Shown: positions 51,301 through 63,300 of the stretch, one piece after another
Layout of the letters: each line of letters begins with the position of its first letter
Numbering within the stretch: the stretch's first letter is position 1
Assembly (NCBI RefSeq): GCF_025947065.1
Contig: NZ_CP109994.1
Coordinates: 3,782,001 to 3,846,000, forward strand
Length of the DNA stretch: 64,000 nucleotides
Source of the DNA: Flavobacterium sp. N1736
GTDB lineage: Bacteria; Bacteroidota; Bacteroidia; Flavobacteriales; Flavobacteriaceae
Direction: 5' to 3'
Translations under genes and position numbers: made by a program
Notes under the pieces: generated by a model
What the model saw: only the letters and a program-made list of their open reading frames with translations
Databases searched by the model: none
Told to the model about the DNA's origin: nothing

Positions 51301-54300
51301 CTCTGATTGGTGAGTTTCCTGTTGTACATTTATATTGAGTTACAAGCGGAGGATCTACAACAATAGGATTTGGTTGATCTATAGTAGTTGTCGCTGTATC
51401 TGAACAACCTTTTCCTGATGTAACTTTAACTGAATATGATCCTGCAGCTAATCCTGAAAACAAATTACTTTGTTGTGGACCAACCACTGCTAATGTAACC
51501 GTATTTGTTAAAGTATACTCATAAACCGGGTTATTGTTTGAAGCAGCAAGACTTACAGTAATACTACCGTCTGAGTAACCATTACAAGTTGCCGGTCTTG
51601 GCGTTAATGTAATTCCTGTTACAAGTGTTGGAGCCTCAATTGTTTGAGATACCGGTTTCTCACAACCTGTAGCAATATCTCTTACTATGAAGTTATAAGA
51701 TCCAGGTGCTAAATTACCAAACACTCCTGTTGGCTGAGATGTTAACCAACCATCTTTTGTATAAAGATAACCACTTGGTACTGTTCCTCCAGAAGCAGTT
51801 AAAGTAATCTCACCATCAGAAGCAGTACAATTAGGTGTTTTAGTAACCTCTGCACGTAATTCAAGCGGTGCCAAGATATTAACTGTAGCTGTGTTTCCAC
51901 ATCCGTTTACATCATGAATCGCAACACTGTGATTCCCTGAAGATAAACCTGTAATAGGGAATGGCGCCGTACGTGACTGGAACGCTCCTCCGTCAATACT
52001 AAACGTGTATGGCGAAACTCCTACAGTTGGTACCGTTACGTTGATAACAAAGTTACCCTCCGCAACATTACACTGTGCAGCTAATTGTGCATCTACAACC
52101 GGGGTTGGGTCTAAACCAATTGTAACGGCTTGTGATTGTGGACAATTGTTGGCATCTTTTACATACACAACATAATTTCCTGACTCTGCATTTAAAATGT
52201 TATTTGTTGTTGCCCAGCCTGCATCTGTTACCAGTGGCGGTGTAGCGGCTGCCGGTAAGATTTGGTAATAATATGGTGCTGTTCCGCCTTGCGCTTCTGC
52301 AACAATTTTTCCTGCATTTACATTACAGTTGTCATTAACTATTACTGCTGGTTTCAATGTTACTGCTGCGCTTGGTGAACCAATGGTTACCACATTTGAG
52401 GTTACTGAACAGAATGGACTTGCCGTTTCTGTTACAACAACGGTATAGTTGCCTGCCAATAATCCTGCAATAACGCGTGGGTTTACTGTTGTATCAGTTG
52501 AAATTGGTCCTAATACTGAAGTTCCTGCACCGTTTAGTACACTATAATCGTAAGTTCCTGTATAATTGGAAACATTGATTGACAATGCTCCGTTGGAATC
52601 TCCAAAACAGCTTACCGGTGTAGTGGCTGTAGCCACAAGGTTAATAACGTTGTATGGGGCTACTTTAAATACCGGTGCATCATAATAACAATGTGTGATA
52701 TTATCAATTACTCGGAAATAATAATCTCCAGGTGCTGTGATAATAAAGAAGTTATTGGCTTGTGGTGCGCCGCTTGGCAGTAGTTGGTAACTAAAGTCTC
52801 CTGAACCGCCTGTTGCTGTAATTGTAGCTCTACCTGCGTTTAGACAGTCAATATTTGTACCCGCAACTGTTACGTTGGTGATTTTTGGAATGGTTGTAAT
52901 TGGTACGAATTCATCATCAATACATCCGTTCAAATCTTTAACATAAACATGTAATGTCGTAGATGCTCCTGTATCTGCAACTGTAAATACATTGCTTGAG
53001 AAATAATCGGTACCGTTTATACTGTAAGTATAAGGTATATGACCATCCTGAGCGTTTATTGTTACTGTTGTTGTATTTACTGAATTGTCTGGCGCACATT
53101 CAAAAGCAGGAACTGCTACTGATGTAATCGTTACAGGATTTACTTCTGTAATCGTCACCAATTGTGGTGTAGTACAGCCTCCTCTTGCAGAGGTAACTGT
53201 AATGCTGTATTCTCTGGCTGTCAAGCCTGCAAATACATTATTATTAAGCTGTGTTACTGATACTACCGGAAGACCTGTAGTAGATGTTAAGGTATAAGTA
53301 TAAGGAGGGTTATCATTTGTTGCCGGTAAAACAACTGTGATTTTTCCGTCATTGCCTCCAAAACAGCTAACATTAATCTGAGTCGTACTAAACGTTACCG
53401 GTGTTGGTTTTGTTAATACAACTGGTTTTGTTACTGAACATCCTGACGCGGCAGCAATATCGGTAACGGTAACGTCATAAGTTCCTGCAGCAAGTCCTGT
53501 AAAGGTATCTGATACCTGTGGTCCTGTGGTTACTGATGTTACTGTATTCAATAATGTATATCTGTAATTAGCAGAAGCTGAACCTCCTGTTGCCGTAACT
53601 TTGATAGATCCGTCATTATCAGCACATGTTGGTAATGCAGCAATATCTGCCAGCATGCCTAATGGTGACAGGATACTTACCGGAACCGTATTTCCACATC
53701 CGTTTACGTCTTTAATCGCAACGGTATGAGACCCTGATGATAAGCCTGTAATGCTGAATGGTGCAGTACGGGACTGGAATGCGCCGCCGTCAACACTAAA
53801 CGTGTATGGTGACATGCCTGCCGTTGGTACCGTTACGTTGATAACAAAGTTACCCTCTACAACATTACACTGTGCAGCTAATGCCGCTGCTACAACCGGG
53901 GTTGGGTCTAAGCCTATTACAACAGCTTGTGATTGCGGACAATTGTTGGCATCTTTTACATACACAACATAGTTTCCTGACTCTGCATTTAAAATATTGT
54001 TTGTTGTTGCCCAGCCTGCATCTGTTACCAATGGCGGTGTAGCTACTGCCGGCAAGATTTGATAGTAATATGGTGCTGTTCCGCCTTGCGCTTCTGCAAC
54101 AATTTTTCCTGCATTTACATTACAGTTGTCATTAACTATTACTGCTGGTTTCAATGTTACTGCTGCGCTTGGTGAACCAATGGTTACCACATTTGAGGTT
54201 ACTGAACAGAATGGACTTGCCGTTTCTGTTACAACAACGGTATAGTTGCCTGCCAATAATCCTGCAATAACGCGTGGGTTTACTGTTGTATCAGTTGAAA

Positions 54301-57300
54301 TTGGTCCTAATACTGAAGTTCCTGCACCGTTTAGTACACTATAATCGTAAGTTCCTGTATAATTGGAAACATTGATTGACAATGCTCCGTTGGAATCTCC
54401 AAAACAGCTTACCGGTGTAGTGGCTGTAGCCACAAGGTTAATAACGTTGTATGGGGCTACTTTAAATACCGGTGCATCATAATAACAATGTGTGATATTA
54501 TCAATTACTCGGAAATAATAATCTCCAGGTGCTGTGATAATAAAGAAGTTATTGGCTTGTGGTGCGCCGCTTGGCAGTAGTTGGTAACTAAAGTCTCCTG
54601 AACCGCCTGTTGCTGTAATTGTAGCTCTACCTGCGTTTAGACAGTCAATATTTGTACCCGCAACTGTTACGTTGGTGATTTTTGGAATGGTTGTAATTGG
54701 TACGAATTCATCATCAATACATCCGTTCAAATCTTTAACATAAACATGTAATGTCGTAGATGCTCCTGTATCTGCAACTGTAAATACATTGCTTGAGAAA
54801 TAATCGGTACCGTTTATACTGTAAGTATAAGGTATATGACCATCCTGAGCGTTTATTGTTACTGTTGTTGTATTTACTGAATTGTCTGGCGCACATTCAA
54901 AAGCAGGAACTGCTACTGATGTAATCGTTACAGGATTTACTTCTGTAATCGTCACCAATTGTGGTGTAGTACAGCCTCCTCTTGCAGAGGTAACTGTAAT
55001 GCTGTATTCTCTGGCTGTCAAGCCTGCAAATACATTATTATTAAGCTGTGTTACTGATACTACCGGAAGACCTGTAGTAGATGTTAAGGTATAAGTATAA
55101 GGAGGGTTATCATTTGTTGCCGGTAAAACAACTGTGATTTTTCCGTCATTGCCTCCAAAACAGCTAACATTAATCTGAGTCGTACTAAACGTTACCGGTG
55201 TTGGTTTTGTTAATACAACTGGTTTTGTTACTGAACATCCTGACGCGGCAGCAATATCGGTAACGGTAACGTCATAAGTTCCTGCAGCAAGTCCTGTAAA
55301 GGTATCTGATACCTGTGGTCCTGTGGTTACTGATGTTACTGTATTCAATAATGTATATCTGTAATTAGCAGAAGCTGAACCTCCTGTTGCCGTAACTTTG
55401 ATAGATCCGTCATTATCAGCACATGTTGGTAATGCAGCAATATCTGCCAGCATGCCTAATGGTGACAGGATACTTACCGGAACCGTATTTCCACATCCGT
55501 TTACGTCTTTAATCGCAACGGTATGAGACCCTGATGATAAGCCTGTAATGCTGAATGGTGCAGTACGGGACTGGAATGCGCCGCCGTCAACACTAAACGT
55601 GTATGGTGACATGCCTGCCGTTGGTACCGTTACGTTGATAACAAAGTTACCCTCTACAACATTACACTGTGCAGCTAATGCCGCTGCTACAACCGGGGTT
55701 GGGTCTAAGCCTATTACAACAGCTTGTGATTGCGGACAATTGTTGGCATCTTTTACATACACAACATAGTTTCCTGACTCTGCATTTAAAATATTGTTTG
55801 TTGTTGCCCAGCCTGCATCTGTTACCAATGGCGGTGTAGCTACTGCCGGCAAGATTTGATAGTAATATGGTGCTGTTCCGCCTTGCGCTTCTGCAACAAT
55901 TTTTCCTGCATTTACATTACAGTTGTCATTAACTATTACTGCTGGTTTCAATGTTACTGCTGCGCTTGGTGAACCAATGGTTACCACATTTGAGGTTACT
56001 GAACAGAATGGACTTGCCGTTTCTGTTACAACAACGGTATAGTTGCCTGCCAATAATCCTGCAATAACGCGTGGGTTTACTGTTGTATCAGTTGAAATTG
56101 GTCCTAATACTGAAGTTCCTGCACCGTTTAGTACACTATAATCGTAAGTTCCTGTATAATTGGAAACATTGATTGACAATGCTCCGTTGGAATCTCCAAA
56201 ACAGCTTACCGGTGTAGTGGCTGTAGCCACAAGGTTAATAACGTTGTATGGGGCTACTTTAAATACCGGTGCATCATAATAACAATGTGTGATATTATCA
56301 ATTACTCGGAAATAATAATCTCCAGGTGCTGTGATAATAAAGAAGTTATTGGCTTGTGGTGCGCCGCTTGGCAGTAGTTGGTAACTAAAGTCTCCTGAAC
56401 CGCCTGTTGCTGTAATTGTAGCTCTACCTGCGTTTAGACAGTCAATATTTGTACCCGCAACTGTTACGTTGGTGATTTTTGGAATGGTTGTAATTGGTAC
56501 GAATTCATCATCAATACATCCGTTCAAATCTTTAACATAAACATGTAATGTCGTAGATGCTCCTGTATCTGCAACTGTAAATACATTGCTTGAGAAATAA
56601 TCGGTACCGTTTATACTGTAAGTATAAGGTATATGACCATCCTGAGCGTTTATTGTTACTGTTGTTGTATTTACTGAATTGTCTGGCGCACATTCAAAAG
56701 CAGGAACTGCTACTGATGTAATCGTTACAGGATTTACTTCTGTAATCGTCACCAATTGTGGTGTAGTACAGCCTCCTCTTGCAGAGGTAACTGTAATGCT
56801 GTATTCTCTGGCTGTCAAGCCTGCAAATACATTATTATTAAGCTGTGTTACTGATACTACCGGAAGACCTGTAGTAGATGTTAAGGTATAAGTATAAGGA
56901 GGGTTATCATTTGTTGCCGGTAAAACAACTGTGATTTTTCCGTCATTGCCTCCAAAACAGCTAACATTAATCTGAGTCGTACTAAACGTTACCGGTGTTG
57001 GTTTTGTTAATACAACTGGTTTTGTTACTGAACATCCTGACGCGGCAGCAATATCGGTAACGGTAACGTCATAAGTTCCTGCAGCAAGTCCTGTAAAGGT
57101 ATCTGATACCTGTGGTCCTGTGGTTACTGATGTTACTGTATTCAATAATGTATATCTGTAATTAGCAGAAGCTGAACCTCCTGTTGCCGTAACTTTGATA
57201 GATCCGTCATTATCAGCACATGTTGGTAATGCAGCAATATCTGCCAGTATGCCTAATGGTGACAGGATACTTACCGGAACCGTATTTCCACATCCGTTTA

Positions 57301-60300
57301 CGTCTTTAATCGCAACGGTATGAGACCCTGATGATAAGCCCGTTATGCTGAATGGTGCAGTACGGGACTGGAATGCTCCGCCATCAACACTAAACGTGTA
57401 TGGTGACATGCCTGCTGTTGGTACTGTTACGTTGATAACAAAATTACCCTCTACAACATTACACTGTGCAGCTAATGCCGCTGCTACAACAGGTGTTGGG
57501 TCTAAACCAATGATCTTAACTGTAGTAAATTGAATACATCCATTTGCATCTTTTGCATATGCTATATAACTACCAGCGGCTAAATCAAATGATGTGTCAG
57601 TTACCCAATTAGTATCAGCTGCAACCGGAGCCGGAGCCGATGATAATAATACCTGATACATATAAGGTGCTGTTCCGCCTTGAGCGGCAACACTAATATT
57701 ACCTAATTTATTACAATTTTCAGTTCTATTTACTGTTGCATTTACTTTTAATGGAATTACAGATTGTGTAATTGTAAATGTGGCAGATGAATTTTTACAA
57801 CCTGGGTTTGAACCTCCAACTTCTGTAAATAAAATATAATAAGTTCCCGGAGCAAGTGGACCTGCTGTAATCACAGGACTAGTTACAGTTCCAATCAAAC
57901 CTGGTACCGTTCCCGTGATAGCCGGAGTTACTGCCTGATTAGTTTGAGAATTATAAATCTGATAACTAACAGTAGTAAGTGTTGGGAAATTTTTTGTGAA
58001 TGTGAAAGATACACTTCCGTCAGCAGCTCCAATACATGTTACATTTGCTGGCGTAACAGTACTTGTTAAAGTTGACAACGTTGGTGTTTTTGTATCTGCT
58101 TGTTTAAAGAAATAACAATTTGTTGATTCATCATAAACAATGAAAGAATATAAAACTCCCGGATTTAAGCCAGTAAAAGTAGCCTTTAACAAATTAGGGT
58201 CTCCAGGTAAAGCTGGTGGACTAACTGCATCTGCATCATGATATGCAGCCAAGTGTGTTAAGTAATCGTAATCGTTTGGATTTAACGGATTTACCGGATA
58301 TAATGCAAAATGATATGGTCCTCCAGGAATTGGTGGGTTAACACTAACTACAACTGTCGCATTTGTACATGATGCTGCACCTTGAGTTACATCAATAGTT
58401 AAATCCTGAGGTGGAGACGCTATATTTATCGTTTTAGTAACTGAACAACCGTTAAAATCTGTAACTGTTAATTCATAAATACCAAAATTTAAAATTTGGA
58501 AACTATGATCTTCTTTTGCATCCGGAGCAAAAGTTTGCGTTGCACTTGTATTACTTGTTAAGGTATAAACAAAACCTGATTTTGCAGGTAATGGTAATCC
58601 TGAAGTTGTTCCTCCTGTTAAAGCGGTAACTGCGATAGAACCTAATGAAGTTCCTGCACCACCTCCAACACATGTAATTTGAGTAACCGCTTCAGTAAAT
58701 ACAATCTGATTCGGCTGAGTAATAGTAACATTTTTAGTAAGTAAACAACCATTTGCATCAGTTACGGTTACAATATAATCACCTCCAGGAAGTCCTGTAG
58801 TTTGTGTACCATAATTAACATTTGGTATTGCTAAAAGTGTATTGTCTTTTACAACATTTATTACATAAGGAGCAGCACCAACAGTTGTATCAATTGTTAC
58901 AGTGATAGATCCCGTAGCTTGCCCGTTACAGTAAATAAGATTTCCTTGTACTGCTGTAAAGTCAGGGTTTGTTTTAGGCTGAACAATTACTGTTGAAGTA
59001 GCGCTACAACCCGCAGCATCGCTAAATGTGAATAAATATGTTGTAGGAGTTGTAGCAGTTACAGCTGTAGCATCAGTATATGTAAAAGCATTTCCAACTA
59101 CTGCATGTACAGTAGGATCTAATGTTCCGTTTATTGTTACTGTATAAGTATAATTTGGAGTTCCGGCATTAACTGTTCCATCAATAGTAATATCTGGTGC
59201 AGTACATTTTGGACCATTTGTCAGTACAGTACTTACTTGCAACTGATTTGCAATAGGCTGAACAATAGCTGTAGAAGTACATCCATAAGCATCTTTTACC
59301 AAAACGGTATACGTTCCAGGTACAAGCCCTGAGAAGGTATTGCCTGCCTGATAAGTTGCTCCGTTATTGATACTGTATTGGTATGGTGCAACTCCATTAG
59401 TTACCGTAACGGTAATAGTTGCCTGATTCGTTGCATCGTAACAGATATCTGATCCTGTTACACTTGCAATAGGTTTCACCGGTGTGCTTAATGTAAAAGG
59501 ACTTGTAATATTACAATTGTTTGAATCTGTTACACTTGCCGTGTAATTTCCTGTTTGGGTTAAATTGCTAAATGTATTGGATGCCTGTGGTCCTAAAATA
59601 GTTCCGTCAGGCTGGGTTAAGCTATACGCATTTCCTCCCCATCCGCCTGTGGCAGTAAGTGTTACACTTCCCGGTGCGTCACAGGTAATTGGTGTTGGGG
59701 TATTGCTTAATGCTAATGCTGCTGCAGGTGCTGCAATAGTTACCGATGCAGTAGCCGTACAACCTGTTGCTGTATTGGTTACTTCAACTGTATAGGTACC
59801 TGCTGCCAATCCTGGTAAGTTGATTGGTGAAGTAGTTCCTGTCTGAGCAACTGTATTTAAGGTATAAGTAAAACCTGTTGATCCGTTTACGATAAACTGT
59901 GCTGTTCCTGTTAATGTTCCTGAACACTGTACATTGGTACGGGTTCCCGTTACAGTCAAGGCCGGAAGTGGCGCAACTGTAAAACTATCACTGTACGTAC
60001 AATCTTTTTGATCTTTTACCTGAAATGTATATGTTCCCGGATCTAAATTAGTAAAGATTCCGTTGTTTAATCCAGATGTATTACCAATTGCTGATGCAGG
60101 GGCAGTAATACTATATGTTTTTGTTCCAAAACCTCCTGTTGATGTAACGGTAATACTAACCTTGTTGGTTGGACACGTAAGTGCCGAATTACTGAAAGCT
60201 AATGCTGTTGGAGGGGTTAATGGTGCAATAGTTACAGGCGCTAATGTTGCTGTACACATATTGGCATCTCTAACTGTAATGGTATAAGTACCATTAGTTA

Positions 60301-63300
60301 ATCCTGTAAAGGTTGCACTTGTCTGGAATGTAGTTCCGTTGATGCTGTACTCATAAGCTCCTGTTCCCCCTGATGGGCTGGTAACTGTAATAGTAGCTGT
60401 TTGTAAACACGTATATGGTGTAACCGTAGTAGTTGCTGTAATTGGATTTGGAGCTGTAAGGGTAACCGTACCTGCAGTTGATAAACACTGGTTGCTGTCT
60501 CTTACCTGATAACCGTAAGTTCCTGCTGCCAAACCTGTATATAAAGACTGGGTAGTAAATGCACTTCCGTTAAAACTGAACATATATGGTCCAACTCCGC
60601 CTGAACCTGCTAATTGTACCGAACCATTTGTACCTGCATTACACGTAGGGTTGATTGGCGTACGGGTAGCAGTAACTGGTGTTAATGCATGTACTGTAGA
60701 AACTGTAGAAACAGCCTGACAAGTACTCGCATCGTTTACCTGAAATTGGTATGTTCCTGCAGTTGTTGTATCGTATGTAAATGTCGTTCCTGCAACTGTA
60801 CCAACTAATGTATAGGGTGCTCCATTGATAGAAACACTATATGTAATTGGCGCTGTTCCGCCAGAAACTGTTCCGGTGATTCTTGCTGCCGGTGGTACGT
60901 TACAATCTATATCTTTAGTTAAAACTGTACCTACCGCTAGTTGATTTGCAATAGGCTGAACAATAGCTGTAGAAGTACATCCGTAAGCATCTTTTACCAA
61001 AACGGTATACGTTCCAGGTACAAGTCCTGAGAAGGTATTGCCTGCCTGATAAGTAGCTCCGTTATTGATACTGTATTGGTATGGTGCAACTCCATTGGTT
61101 ACCGTAACGGTAATAGTTGCCTGATTCGTTGCATCATAACAGATATCTGATCCTGTCACACTTGCAATAGGTTTCACCGGTGTGCTTAATGTAAAAGGAC
61201 TTGTAATATTACAATTGTTTGAATCCGTTACGCTTGCCGTGTAATTTCCTGTTTGGGTTAAATTGCTAAATGTATTGGATGCCTGTGGTCCTAAAATAGT
61301 TCCGTCAGGCTGGGTTAAGCTATAGCTGTTTCCTCCCCATCCGCCTGTGGCAGTAAGTGTTACACTTCCCGGTGCGTCACAGGTAATTGGTGTTGGGGTA
61401 TTGCTTAATGCTAATGCTGCTGCAGGTGCTGCAATAGTTACCGATGCAGTAGCCGTACAGCCTGTTGCTGTATTGGTTACTTCAACTGTATAGGTACCTG
61501 CTGCCAATCCTGTTAAGTTGATTGGTGAGGTAGTTCCTGTCTGAGCAACTGTATTTAAGGTATAAGTAAAACCTGTTGATCCGTTTACGATAAACTGTGC
61601 TGTTCCTGTTGATGAACCTGAACACTGTACATTGGTACGGGTTCCAGTTACGGTCAAGGCCGGAAGTGGCGCAACTGTAAAACTATCACTGTACGTACAA
61701 TCTTTTTGATCTTTTACCTGAAATGTATAAGTTCCCGGATCTAAATTAGTAAAGATTCCGTTGTTTAATCCAGATGTATTACCAATTGCTGATGCAGGGG
61801 CAGTAATACTATATGTCTTTGTTCCAAAACCTCCTGTTGATGTAACGGTAATATTAACCTTGTTGGTTGGACACGTAAGTGCCGAATTACTGAATGCTAA
61901 TGCTGTTGGAGGTGTTAGTGGTGCAATAGTTACAGGCGCTAATGTCGCTGTACACATATTGGCATCTCTAACAGTAATAGTATAAGTACCATTAGTTAAT
62001 CCTGTAAAGGTTGCACTTGTCTGGAACGTGGTTCCGTTGATGCTGTATTCATAAGCTCCTGTTCCCCCTGATGGGCTGGTAACTGTAATAGTTGCTGTTT
62101 GTAAACAGGTATATGGTGTAAATGTTCTGGTTGCTGTAATTGGATTTGGAGCTGTAAGGGTAACCGTACCTGCAGTTGACAAACACTGGTTGCTGTCTCT
62201 TACCTGATAACCGTAAGTTCCTGCTGCCAAACCTGTATATAAAGACTGGGTAGTAAATGCACTTCCGTTAAAACTGAACATATATGGTCCAACTCCGCCT
62301 GAACCTGCTAATTGTACCGAACCATTTGTACCTGCATTACACGTAGGGTTGATTGGCGTACGGGTAGCAGTAACTGGTGTTAATGCATGTACTGTAGAAA
62401 CTGTAGAAACAGCCTGACAAGTACTCGCATCGTTTACCTGAAATTGGTATGTTCCTGCAGTTGTTGTATCGTATGTAAATGTCGTTCCTGCAACTGTACC
62501 AACTAATGTATAGGGTGCTCCATTGATAGAAACACTATATGTAATTGGCGCTGTTCCGCCAGAAACTGTTCCGGTGATTCTTGCTGCCGGTGGTACGTTA
62601 CAATCTATATCTTTAGTTAAAACTGTACCTACCGCTAGTTGATTTGCAATAGGCTGAACAATAGCTGTAGAAGTACATCCGTAAGCATCTTTTACCAAAA
62701 CGGTATACGTTCCAGGTACAAGTCCTGAGAAGGTATTGCCTGCCTGATAAGTAGCTCCGTTATTGATACTGTATTGGTATGGTGCAACTCCATTGGTTAC
62801 CGTAACGGTAATAGTTGCCTGATTCGTTGCATCATAACAGATATCTGATCCTGTCACACTTGCAATAGGTTTCACCGGTGTGCTTAATGTAAAAGGACTT
62901 GTAATATTACAATTGTTTGAATCCGTTACGCTTGCCGTGTAATTTCCTGTTTGGGTTAAATTGCTAAATGTATTGGATGCCTGTGGTCCTAAAATAGTTC
63001 CGTCAGGCTGGGTTAAGCTATAGCTGTTTCCTCCCCATCCGCCTGTGGCAGTAAGTGTTACACTTCCCGGTGCGTCACAGGTAATTGGTGTTGGGGTATT
63101 GCTTAATGCTAATGCTGCTGCAGGTGCTGCAATAGTTACCGATGCAGTAGCCGTACAGCCTGTTGCTGTATTGGTTACTTCAACTGTATAGGTACCTGCT
63201 GCCAATCCTGTTAAGTTGATTGGTGAGGTAGTTCCTGTCTGAGCAACTGTATTTAAGGTATAAGTAAAACCTGTTGATCCGTTTACGATAAACTGTGCTG

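Noticed and set aside
53085..56891. Three identical 70-codon plus-strand frames (53085, 54882, 56679), and similar 73-codon frames at 53751 and 55548
   Set aside because: They are antisense to sprB and repeat with the 1,797-bp period, so they only mirror the tandem units; the composition is that of reversed Thr/Val/Asn codons.
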